This document shows positions 1-5,235 of a stretch of 5,423 bases of DNA, in pieces (positions within the stretch are counted from its first letter, which is position 1; each line of letters opens with the position of its first letter). A program made the position numbers and the translations under genes. The stretch is from contig JAJAYN010000197.1 in NCBI GenBank assembly GCA_026786225.1, positions 1-5,423 on the forward strand. The letters are read 5' to 3'. Under the pieces are notes generated by a model. The model did not search any database, was not told the DNA's origin, and worked only from the letters and a program-made list of their open reading frames with translations. The stretch comes from Burkholderiales bacterium (GTDB lineage: Bacteria > Pseudomonadota > Gammaproteobacteria > Burkholderiales > Usitatibacteraceae).

Positions 1-443
1 AGGAGCTTGTCAGGAATCCGCTGATCCTGGCAACGGTTGGCGGCGTGCTCTACTCACTCTCAGGATTTCCGCTGCCCGAAGTGGCGCAGATGTTGATTTC
101 GCGTATGGGTGCGGCGTCCCTTGCTTGTGGCTTGCTTTGTGTCGGCGCAGCGTTGGAGTTGACGAGTGTCGGAAAGAATGCCGGTCTGATTGGCTATTTC
201 ACGGCGGTTAAGCTGATCGCTATGCCAGTCGCTGCGATTTTTTCGGTGCGAGCGCTAGGCGTGACGGGCGTGTATTTCGATATGGTGGTGTTGCTTGCAG
301 CACTTCCTACCGCCACGTCGGCGTATGTATTGGCAGTAAGAATGGGCGGTGACGGTCAATTAGTTGCGCAAGGTGTCACTATAAGTACATTGGCAGGCAT
401 GCTGGCGATACCGTTCTGGTTGAGTGTGAGTCGAACTTATTGA
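1..443 (+). CDS. AEC-family transporter (auxin efflux carrier type), C-terminal part
   Basis: This is the 3' end of a gene that begins before the window. The frame is open from base 3 and gives 146 residues to a TGA stop. The visible part is strongly hydrophobic and holds about four membrane segments. The C-terminal segment 'ALPTATSAYVLAVRMGGD' followed by 'VTISTLAGMLAIPFW' is the pattern of the last helices of the AEC (auxin efflux carrier, Mem_trans) family of inner-membrane permeases. Bacterial members are secondary carriers, some known to move malate, malonate or other organic anions; the substrate here cannot be told. The GTG at 45 is internal, because the upstream residues 'RNPLILATVGG' are also typical of the family. 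The stop lies 10 nt before the ATG of the next gene, so the two are probably co-transcribed. The family call is fairly secure from motif recognition. Confidence 0.85.
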   Translation, partial: ELVRNPLILATVGGVLYSLSGFPLPEVAQMLISRMGAASLACGLLCVGAALELTSVGKNAGLIGYFTAVKLIAMPVAAIFSVRALGVTGVYFDMVVLLAALPTATSAYVLAVRMGGDGQLVAQGVTISTLAGMLAIPFWLSVSRTY

Positions 444-447
444 GGTG
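443..447 (+). promoter_or_regulatory. Ribosome binding site of the zinc peptidase gene, overlapping the upstream stop
   Basis: AGGTG lies 6 nt before the ATG at 454 and overlaps the final A of the permease TGA stop. It supports the ATG at 454 rather than the GTG at 445, which would overlap this site, and it suggests translational coupling between the two genes. Confidence 0.6.
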
Positions 448-453
448 ATTAAA

Positions 454-1320
454 ATGCGTCTGGATGATGAGCGGGAAAGCGACAACTTTGAAGACCGGCG
501 CGGCTCCGGTGGCTTGCGAACTGCTGGCGGCGTTGGCATCGGCACCGTCGTGATCGCGTTAGTCGCCAGCTATTTTTTCGGCATTGATCCTTCGACCATT
601 CTCGGTATGGGCGAAGCGGTACAGTCGACCGCAAGCCAAGCGCCTGCCAAGCCTATCGATCCCGCGACCGACCCCGACGCCGCTCTGAAAACAGAAATGC
701 GGAAAGTGCTCTCCAAGACCGAAGACACGTGGGCGCAGTTATTCAGCCAGATGGGCGCGAAATATCAACCACCGAAGCTTGTCGCGTTTACTGGCCGAAC
801 GAACACCGCATGTGGTACTGGCCAGGCCGCGATGGGGCCGTTTTATTGTCCTGGTGATCAAAAAGTGTATCTGGATATGGCATTTTTTCGCGAGATGGAA
901 AAGCGATTTCGCATTGGCGGTGACTTTGCGCGCGCCTATGTAATTGCTCATGAGATTGGCCATCATGTGCAAAAACTCACCGGCGTTTCGGATAAAACCG
1001 ATGCGATGCGGCAACGACTTTCCGAGAAAGAGTTCAATAAAGTCTCCGTGCGGGTTGAATTGCAGGCCGATTGCTACGCGGGTGCGTGGGCGTACCACGC
1101 AAACCGAGCCAAACCGTTCCTTGATCCGCAGGACATCGACGAAGCGCTTAAGGCGGCCAACGCCATCGGCGATGACATGCTGCAGAAACAATCGCGCGGC
1201 GTGGTGGTGCCAGATTCGTTTACACACGGCAGTTCCGCACAACGTACGCGTTGGTTCAAGACCGGATTCGAAACGGGCAATTTAAAAGCTTGCGACACGT
1301 TTGCGGCGAGAGATTTGTAG
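454..1320 (+). CDS. ypfJ: YpfJ-type neutral zinc metallopeptidase, membrane-anchored
   Basis: The 288-residue protein matches the YpfJ / Zn_peptidase family (PF04228; E. coli YpfJ is of very similar length). The start 'MRLDDERESDNFEDRR' is the family's characteristic opening, which with the AGGTG site fixes the ATG at 454; a GTG at 445 would add three residues. One hydrophobic segment at about residues 25-43 should act as an inner-membrane anchor, with the bulk of the protein probably periplasmic (inference). The zinc site is clear: HEIGHH at residues 166-171 gives the two histidines and the catalytic glutamate of HExxH. The conserved ELQADC (202-207) downstream is the likely source of the third ligand. 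Four cysteines (120, 132, 207, 280) could form disulfides outside the cytoplasm. The physiological substrate of this family is not established. The gene follows the permease closely and ends at a strong hairpin terminator. Confidence 0.9.
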   Translation: MRLDDERESDNFEDRRGSGGLRTAGGVGIGTVVIALVASYFFGIDPSTILGMGEAVQSTASQAPAKPIDPATDPDAALKTEMRKVLSKTEDTWAQLFSQMGAKYQPPKLVAFTGRTNTACGTGQAAMGPFYCPGDQKVYLDMAFFREMEKRFRIGGDFARAYVIAHEIGHHVQKLTGVSDKTDAMRQRLSEKEFNKVSVRVELQADCYAGAWAYHANRAKPFLDPQDIDEALKAANAIGDDMLQKQSRGVVVPDSFTHGSSAQRTRWFKTGFETGNLKACDTFAARDL

Positions 1321-1336
1321 TTCCCGATGCGAAATG

Positions 1337-1366
1337 AAAAACGGCACGCCATAGCGTGCCGTTTTT
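1337..1366. terminator. Bidirectional intrinsic terminator between the peptidase gene and rplS
   Basis: A perfect 13-bp inverted repeat (AAAAACGGCACGC, positions 1337-1349, with its complement at 1354-1366) closes on a 4-nt loop. The stem has a GC-rich core and runs of A on one side and T on the other, so a U-tract follows the hairpin on both strands. It sits between the convergent stop codons at 1320 (+) and 1387 (-), so it should end both the permease/peptidase transcript and the rpsP-rplS operon transcript. Confidence 0.93.
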
Positions 1367-1386
1367 GTTTGCAGCCGAAGACAAAC

Positions 1387-1767
1387 TTATTCGCCTTTGG
1401 TCTGCGTCGAAACGTAATCGAGTTTCTCTTTGATACGTGCCGACTTGCCTGAACGATCGCGCAGATAATAAAGCTTGGCGCGGCGTACGTCACCACGGCG
1501 TTTTACTTCGATCGATGCGATGGTAGGCGCATACGATTGGAACGTACGCTCCACGCCTTCGCCGGAAGAAATTTTCCTGACGATAAAGGAGGAATTAAGG
1601 CCACGATTGCGCTTGGCAATCACGACGCCTTCAAAAGCCTGCACGCGCTTCCTCTCGCCTTCGATCACATTCACATTCACGATGACCGTATCGCCAGGGG
1701 CGAATGCGGGAATCGTCTTGTTCAGACGGGCCATCTCTTCTTTTTCCAGCGTTTCAATCAGATTCAT
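1387..1767 (-). CDS. rplS: 50S ribosomal protein L19
   Basis: The 126-residue protein is a clear L19 (bL19), a 50S subunit protein at the interface with the 30S subunit. Family hallmarks in order are MNLIETLEKEEMARL at the N-terminus, APGDTVIVNVNV, FEGVVIAKRNRGLNSSFIVR, ISSGEGVERTF and RRGDVRRAKLYYLR. It is about ten residues longer than the E. coli protein because of a polar C-terminal tail, which is usual in betaproteobacteria. The start is the ATG at 1767, preceded by AAAGGA with a 6-nt spacer. An ATG five codons upstream (1782) is in frame, but it lies immediately next to that Shine-Dalgarno site and would add residues foreign to the family. It is the last gene of the operon, 92 nt after trmD, and is followed by the bidirectional terminator. 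Confidence 0.98.
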   Translation of the reverse strand: MNLIETLEKEEMARLNKTIPAFAPGDTVIVNVNVIEGERKRVQAFEGVVIAKRNRGLNSSFIVRKISSGEGVERTFQSYAPTIASIEVKRRGDVRRAKLYYLRDRSGKSARIKEKLDYVSTQTKGE

Positions 1768-1773
1768 TTCGTT

Positions 1774-1779
1774 TCCTTT
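1774..1779 (-). promoter_or_regulatory. rplS ribosome binding site
   Basis: AAAGGA on the minus strand, 6 nt upstream of the ATG at 1767. It decides the start of L19 in favour of MNLIETLEK and against the in-frame ATG at 1782. Confidence 0.75.
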
Positions 1780-1791
1780 CATGTTTGCGGC

Positions 1792-1839
1792 TGAAGGATT
1801 TTCTTCACGCCTGTCGCATAGAGCAACCGATCAGGGTTG
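1792..1839 (-). other. Two small stem-loops in the trmD-rplS gap
   Basis: The 92-nt gap between trmD and rplS holds two short inverted repeats. CAACC/GGTTG pairs 1824-1828 with 1835-1839, and TGAAG/CTTCA pairs 1792-1796 with 1803-1807; both loops are 6 nt. Each stem is only 5 bp, so folding is plausible but not strong. The second lies shortly before the L19 Shine-Dalgarno site. I see no convincing promoter in the gap, so rplS probably depends on the rpsP promoter. Confidence 0.3.
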
Positions 1840-1859
1840 GTGTGCGCGTTTTGTTATGA

Positions 1860-2651
1860 CTACTTTTTACTGCCTTGCTGCTGCTCCTGCCCGATCTCAT
1901 CAAGCAGTTTCAAATCCTGTTTGCCCCACGACTTGCCTTCCAACAAATCGGCGCGTCGTTCAGTCGTGCGCTTCAACGCTTCCTTCCGTCGCCACGCGTC
2001 GATCTTCGCGTGGTCGCCGCTCATCAACGTCGCTGGCACCGCTACGCCATTCCAAACTTCCGGACGCGTGTAATGCGGGTGATCCAACAAGCCATCTCGG
2101 GTCGGCGAAAACGAATCCTCGACCGCCGATTGTCCGTCGCCCAGCACACCGGGTAACAACCTCACCGTCGCATCGATGATCACCATCGCGGCCAGCTCAC
2201 CACCAGACAGTACGTAATCACCAATCGATACTTCCAGATCCACCCGCGCTTCAATCAATCGCTCGTCGATGCCTTCGTACCGGCCACACAAAAATACCAG
2301 CCCATCTTCTGCCGCCAATTCACGGATGCCTGCGTCCGTCATCGGCCTGACTTGCGGTGTCAGGTAAACCACTTTGGGTTTCGTCACACCGTTGGCCACT
2401 TGCTTCTCTATGGCTGCATCCAGCGCCGCGTTCAACGGCTCCGCCATCATCACCATCCCGGGGCCGCCACCATAGGGCCGGTCGTCGATGGTTTTGTACG
2501 CGTTTACGGCAAAGTCACGTGGGTTCCATCATTCAAGTTCCCACGCTTTTTCATCCAGCCCACGACGGGTCACGCCAAAATCTGCCACTGCGTCGAACAT
2601 CTCCGGAAACAGGGTGATGACGCTGTATTTTTTCGTCACCGGCTCCGTCAC
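1860..2651 (-). pseudogene. trmD: tRNA (guanine37-N1)-methyltransferase TrmD, interrupted by an in-frame TGA at codon 41
   Basis: TrmD uses S-adenosylmethionine to methylate N1 of G37 in tRNAs reading CNN-type codons, which prevents +1 frameshifting; it is a trefoil-knot (SPOUT) dimer. The full frame is 263 codons plus TAG, close to the E. coli length of 255. It starts at a GTG overlapping the rimM stop (GTGA), with AGGA 6 nt upstream. The N-terminus has VITLFPEMFDAVADFGVTRR, then codon 41 is TGA (2529-2531), and the same frame resumes at once with WNPRDFA (42-48), IDDRPYGGGPGM (55-66), LCGRYEGIDERLIE (121-134), IGDYVLSGGEL (143-153), AVEDSF (176-181) and HPHYTRPE (191-198). The aspartate of EDSF (D179) corresponds to the reported catalytic base. 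Everything except codon 41 looks functional and no indel is involved. An internal start at Met66 would lose the first part of the knot fold. The gene is either broken by a point change or the TGA is a sequence error. Confidence 0.9.
2529..2531 (-). other. In-frame TGA stop at codon 41 of trmD
   Basis: On the minus strand the codons read GAA TGA TGG AAC CCA, that is Glu-stop-Trp-Asn-Pro. Homologues usually have a Thr, Ser, Leu or similar residue just before the conserved WNPRDF block. TGA is one base away from TCA (Ser), TTA (Leu), CGA or AGA (Arg) and GGA (Gly). The frame is the same on both sides, so a single substitution explains it. Confidence 0.9.
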
Positions 2652-3151
2652 TGAAAGTCCTGCGTCCAATTGACCGTGATCAGCTTGGCTTCACGATCCA
2701 CCTTCAAAATCACTTCGTCCACGTAAGGGATCAATATTTCCTCTGTCCCCAGCTTCACAACCAGCACATCGTTGGCACCGGTCTCCAGCAGCGTTTCAAC
2801 CTTGCCGAACTTTTCGCCTACCGTGTTCACCACATCGCAGCCGATCAAATCAAACCAGAATACTTCGCCTTCAGCCGCTTCTTCGAGTGCATTCCGGGGA
2901 ATGCCGATGTCACGTTTCGCAAGGTTCTCTGCAGCGGTTCGGTCATCGCAGCCTTTAAGCTTGGCAACGACACCTTTGACATTCACCGCAAAATCTTCCA
3001 GCTCAAACTCTTCCCAACCCTTGCTGCCCCTCAAAAGCGAGGACGCATACGCATCGAGGCTATCGGGGGACTGGGTAAAGGTGTGCAGTTTGAGCCAGCC
3101 CTTGATGCCGAACGCACCGGCGACTCGCGCCATAACGACGACGTCTTCCAT
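2648..3151 (-). CDS. rimM: Ribosome maturation factor RimM
   Basis: The 167-residue protein is RimM, which binds S19 on the 30S subunit and helps assemble the head domain and process 16S rRNA. The N-terminal RimM domain opens with RVAGAFGIKGWLKLHTF (residues 9-25). It is followed by AENLAKRDIGIPRNALEE (74-91), the interdomain FWFDLIG (98-104), and a C-terminal PRC-barrel domain with FGKVETLLETGANDVLVV (115-132) and ILIPYVDEVI (139-148). The length is slightly below the 182 residues of E. coli, which has a longer N-terminus. The ATG at 3151 is the only reasonable start, since an in-frame TAG lies two codons upstream. The Shine-Dalgarno site is weak (AAGG about 13 nt upstream), consistent with the low synthesis of RimM relative to S16 known in E. 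coli. The TGA stop overlaps the trmD GTG start. Confidence 0.97.
   Translation of the reverse strand: MEDVVVMARVAGAFGIKGWLKLHTFTQSPDSLDAYASSLLRGSKGWEEFELEDFAVNVKGVVAKLKGCDDRTAAENLAKRDIGIPRNALEEAAEGEVFWFDLIGCDVVNTVGEKFGKVETLLETGANDVLVVKLGTEEILIPYVDEVILKVDREAKLITVNWTQDFQ
2658..2661 (-). promoter_or_regulatory. trmD ribosome binding site inside the end of rimM
   Basis: AGGA on the minus strand lies 6 nt before the GTG at 2651, inside the last codons of rimM. It supports the first GTG over the second in-frame GTG four codons later, and it fits translational coupling through the GTGA overlap. Confidence 0.6.
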
Positions 3152-3170
3152 TTTCTAAACTTAACCTTAG

Positions 3171-3212
3171 GCAGTTCTATTTAGCGGCAACTGCCGCGCA
3201 GAACTAAACTGC
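3171..3212 (-). other. Stem-loop at the rpsP-rimM junction
   Basis: A composite hairpin spans the rpsP stop codon and the gap before rimM. An upper GCGGC/GCCGC stem (3184-3188 with 3193-3197, loop of 4) stacks over a GTTCT/AGAAC stem (3174-3178 with 3200-3204), with an internal loop between them. A further three pairs (3171-3173 with 3210-3212) are possible. No U-run follows, so it is unlikely to be a simple terminator. It could stabilise the rpsP message, cause partial attenuation or limit rimM translation (inference). Confidence 0.5.
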
Positions 3213-3464
3213 AGCAACGACTTTCTTGCCGTGCTTGCGGACCAGGCGCATCACGGTATCGGACGCTTGCGCGCCTTTGCCCTGCCAATAGGTGAGGCGA
3301 TCCATCGCGATACGGACAGCTTCTTCGCCTTCTTTGGCCAGCGGGTTGTAAAAACCCACGCGCTCGACGAAACGACCATCACGCGGATTGCGTGAGTCAG
3401 CAACGACGATATTGTAGAAAGGGCGATTTTTCGCGCCACCGCGCGACAAGCGAATAACGACCAT
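3204..3464 (-). CDS. rpsP: 30S ribosomal protein S16
   Basis: The 86-residue protein is S16 (bS16), an early-assembling 30S protein bound to the 5' domain of 16S rRNA. It shows the family signature MVVIRLSRGGAKNRPFYNIV at the N-terminus, then ADSRNPRDGRFVERVGFYNP, and DRLTYWQGKGAQASDTVMRL towards the C-terminus, at the normal length for the family. The ATG at 3464 is chosen because it gives the canonical N-terminus and has AGGAG 7 nt upstream; the frame stays open 18 codons further up, but those residues are leader sequence, not S16. It is the first gene of the operon, with its promoter about 125-150 nt upstream. The gap to rimM is 52 nt and contains a stem-loop. Confidence 0.98.
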   Translation of the reverse strand: MVVIRLSRGGAKNRPFYNIVVADSRNPRDGRFVERVGFYNPLAKEGEEAVRIAMDRLTYWQGKGAQASDTVMRLVRKHGKKVVAAV

Positions 3465-3471
3465 TGTGTTT

Positions 3472-3476
3472 CTCCT
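3472..3476 (-). promoter_or_regulatory. rpsP ribosome binding site
   Basis: AGGAG on the minus strand with a 7-nt spacer to the ATG at 3464. It is the strongest Shine-Dalgarno match in the operon and fits high expression of S16. Confidence 0.8.
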
Positions 3477-3480
3477 GTTT

Positions 3481-3582
3481 GGCTGTGAGCCGGGTTTGAC
3501 CCTGAGCCATTTGAACAATCCGTTGATAACGGATAACGGGCCGATTGAGAACCGGTAACTCTTCCCTGCCTGAGCAGGAAAG
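3481..3582 (-). promoter_or_regulatory. Structured 5' leader of the rpsP operon
   Basis: The predicted leader holds several inverted repeats. At its 5' edge a 9-bp stem with one G-U pair (3574-3582 with 3561-3569, 4-nt loop) would begin almost at the predicted transcription start. A 7-bp stem (3518-3524 with 3528-3534, 3-nt loop) follows, made partly from a tandem GATAACG repeat (3525-3538). Nearer the ribosome binding site are two 4-bp stems with 3-nt loops (3499-3502 with 3492-3495, and 3488-3491 with 3481-3484). The AGCC at 3505-3508 can compete for the GGCT at 3481-3484. The pairings are seen in the sequence; a regulatory role is inference, and I do not recognise a known ribosomal-protein leader class. 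Confidence 0.5.
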
Positions 3583-3588
3583 CCTTGA

Positions 3589-3618
3589 ATTATAAGCGGA
3601 AAGCGATCTACGGCGCAA
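3589..3618 (-). promoter_or_regulatory. Sigma-70-type promoter of the rpsP-rimM-trmD-rplS operon
   Basis: The minus strand has a perfect TATAAT -10 box (3589-3594) and a partial -35 TTGCGC (3613-3618), which matches TTGACA only in its first three bases, with an 18-nt spacer. The start of transcription would be at about 3581-3582, giving a leader of about 118 nt before the rpsP ATG. No other candidate for this operon is as good within the divergent gap. Confidence 0.7.
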
Positions 3619-3874
3619 GGTGGAGGAGGGGGTTTTTACAGCGGAGCGAAGGCCCCGTCACCATGGAAATGGAAACACTAGCATTGGCGGGGTGTTTCGC
3701 AGCATTTGTGCCTGAAAGCCGCGCGGGTGCTAGAGTCTGGTGAAATTATTGAATATTTTCTGTGCCATTGGCAGAAATGGCCGCGCGCGCAGTTCCAAAC
3801 ACCCACAAACAACGAAACACCCCGAAACTCCTGATACGCTCAACGGTCAAGACAATGCACTCATAACCGAAAAC
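3619..3874. other. Intergenic stretch upstream of rlmJ, no supported gene
   Basis: This is the remainder of the divergent gap between the rpsP promoter and rlmJ. It contains a purine-rich run ending in GGGGG then TTTTT near 3627-3637, and an AT-rich patch at 3741-3760. A frame entering rlmJ is open from a GTG at 3740, but its 45 extra codons resemble no RlmJ N-terminus. I find no convincing promoter or Shine-Dalgarno site for rlmJ and no RNA gene here. Confidence 0.6.
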
Positions 3875-4729
3875 ATGCTCAGCTATCGCCACGCCTTTCA
3901 CGCCGGTAATCACGCCGACGTTTTGAAGCATTTTTTGCTGGTTGAACTGATTCGCTATTTCAGTCTAAAGGAAACGCCGTTCTGGTATATCGACACGCAT
4001 GCGGGCGCGGGCGTGTACGCACTCGATATTGGCTATGCGACGAAGCTTTCTGAGCACGTTGACGGCATCGGTCGCCTGTGGAACCGGCAGGACTTGCCCG
4101 CGCCATTGGCCGATTACATCAACATCGTGCGCGAACTCAATCCTGACGGCAAATTGCGAGCATACCCAGGCTCACCGTGGATTGCGCAACGTCTCCTGCG
4201 TTCGCAGGACCGATTACGCCTGTTCGAACTACACAACAGTGACAGCGCATTACTTCAGGACAACTTTCGTGCATTGGGTGCATCTGCGCAACGCCGCACC
4301 ATCATTGCGCCAACCGATGGTTTTGCCGGCCTCAAGGCAATATTGCCACCCTTATCGCGGCGTGGCGTGACGCTGATCGATCCATCTTTTGAGGATAAAG
4401 GCGACTACAGCGCCGTGGTGCTCGCACTAAAGGATGCGCTGACCCGATTCGCCACCGGCACCTACATGCTCTGGTATCCGCAGTTGTCGCGCGCCGATAG
4501 CCAGCGCCTGCCAACCATCCTGAAAAGCCTGCCCGTAAAAAGCTGGCTGCATGTAACACTGTCCGTCAACGCGCCTGCGGAGGATGGGTTTGGCATGCGC
4601 GGCAGCGGGTTATTCATCCTCAATCCGCCGTGGACGCTGCACAAGACACTCCAGGAAGTCATGCCTTATCTGGTAAAAGCGTTGGGGCGGGATGCCAATG
4701 CGGGTTATGTGCTTGAGCAGCACACGTAA
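3875..4729 (+). CDS. rlmJ: 23S rRNA (adenine2030-N6)-methyltransferase RlmJ
   Basis: The 284-residue protein is RlmJ, which methylates N6 of A2030 in 23S rRNA using S-adenosylmethionine; E. coli RlmJ has 280 residues. The start MLSYRHAFHAGNHADVLKH is the canonical N-terminus, so the ATG at 3875 is chosen although the frame runs back to a GTG at 3740. The SAM-binding motif I is YIDTHAGAG (38-46). Further family blocks are LPAPLADYINIVRELN, LRAYPGSPWIAQRLLR, LFELH, TDGFAGLKAILPPLSRRG, RFATGTYMLWYP and the C-terminal GSGLFILNPPWTL. Motif IV, DPPY in E. coli, reads DPSF here (169-172), keeping the aspartate and first proline. The Shine-Dalgarno site is not evident. It is read away from the rpsP operon and converges on the GNAT gene. 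The identification is secure. Confidence 0.96.
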   Translation: MLSYRHAFHAGNHADVLKHFLLVELIRYFSLKETPFWYIDTHAGAGVYALDIGYATKLSEHVDGIGRLWNRQDLPAPLADYINIVRELNPDGKLRAYPGSPWIAQRLLRSQDRLRLFELHNSDSALLQDNFRALGASAQRRTIIAPTDGFAGLKAILPPLSRRGVTLIDPSFEDKGDYSAVVLALKDALTRFATGTYMLWYPQLSRADSQRLPTILKSLPVKSWLHVTLSVNAPAEDGFGMRGSGLFILNPPWTLHKTLQEVMPYLVKALGRDANAGYVLEQHT

Positions 4730-4751
4730 TCCAGCACAGCGCACATAGCCG

Positions 4752-4784
4752 CGATATTTCAGCCGGTACGCGTGGCAAATATCG
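4752..4784. terminator. Possible hairpin between convergent rlmJ and GNAT genes
   Basis: An 8-bp inverted repeat CGATATTT/AAATATCG (4752-4759 with 4777-4784) has an inner GCC/GGC stem (4762-4764 with 4774-4776). It lies just after the rlmJ stop and runs into the last codons of the GNAT gene. The stem is AT-rich and lacks a clear U-tract, so it would be an imperfect terminator at best. No better terminator is visible between the two convergent genes. Confidence 0.3.
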
Positions 4785-5235
4785 TCAGCGCCTGTCCGTC
4801 GTGCTGCACTTGATCAAACCCAAGCCAGCCAGCGCGTTCAAAGGTGCCGATGGCGGAATGTGTCGCTGCATAAAGTCTGGGAATTTGCAGCCGTTTCGCG
4901 TGGTCGCAGGCGGCGCGAATCAATGCGTCTGCGACGCCCTCCCCCCGAAAAGGCGTGTGCACGTACAAGCCGCGTAACCACGGGCTTGCGTGTGGATACG
5001 GCTCGAATGGATCATCCCTGATTGAACACGCGCCCAACAGCGTTGAAGCTTTGTCGAATGCCGCCAGCGCCAGAGGCAGGCGATCACGGTTGGCAGCATT
5101 GCGAAAATCGGTCTCAATTTCTTCGGGCGGTGTATCGCCAAACCAACCAGCCCATTCACTCTTGTACCAGCCGGCGATGGCTGGAATGGATGCCTGCGCG
5201 TCGGCGAGCAATCGAACGATTGCCACTTCAGTCAT
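4759..5235 (-). CDS. GNAT-family N-acetyltransferase
   Basis: The 158-residue protein has the GNAT fold signature and probably transfers an acetyl group from acetyl-CoA to an amine; the substrate is unknown. Motif A is GLYVHTPFRGEGVADALIRA (89-108), with the pyrophosphate-binding RGEGVA loop (97-102; family Q/RxxGxG/A). A strand such as LLGACSIRDD (67-75) precedes it, and the C-terminal FERAGWLGFDQV (132-143) is the usual motif B region that packs on CoA. The length is typical of single-domain GNATs. The ATG at 5235 overlaps the last codons of the upstream amidase gene by 8 nt and has no clear Shine-Dalgarno site, so translation is probably coupled to it. Gene end and stop (TGA) are clear. 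Confidence 0.88.
   Translation of the reverse strand: MTEVAIVRLLADAQASIPAIAGWYKSEWAGWFGDTPPEEIETDFRNAANRDRLPLALAAFDKASTLLGACSIRDDPFEPYPHASPWLRGLYVHTPFRGEGVADALIRAACDHAKRLQIPRLYAATHSAIGTFERAGWLGFDQVQHDGQALTIFATRTG

Noticed and set aside
739..1242. Minus-strand open frame opposite the zinc peptidase
   Set aside because: Shadow of a clear HEIGH-containing gene; its translation has no recognisable family features.
1475..2179. Long plus-strand open frame (234 codons) opposite rplS and trmD
   Set aside because: It is antisense to two confidently identified genes, and its product is rich in Arg, Ser and Pro with no domain pattern, as expected of a shadow frame.
2529..2531. TGA recoded as tryptophan genome-wide
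   Set aside because: TGA ends the permease, rimM, GNAT and amidase frames at the expected family lengths, and tryptophan is encoded by TGG throughout.
2490..2531. Selenocysteine codon in trmD
   Set aside because: TrmD is not a known selenoprotein, the position is not catalytic, and I see no SECIS-like stem-loop just after the TGA.
2454..2651. Frameshift as the cause of the short trmD frame
   Set aside because: Codon-by-codon reading from 2651 to 2457 stays in one frame with conserved residues on both sides of the TGA, so no insertion or deletion is needed.
3663..3743. 26-codon frame (MEMETLALAGCF...) in the gap before rlmJ
   Set aside because: Short, no recognisable domain, poorly spaced GAAGG upstream; there is no support beyond an open frame.
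3740..3874. 45-codon N-terminal extension of RlmJ from the GTG at 3740
   Set aside because: The extension is polar, low in family resemblance and has no ribosome binding site; MLSYRHAFHAGNHAD at 3875 is the canonical start.
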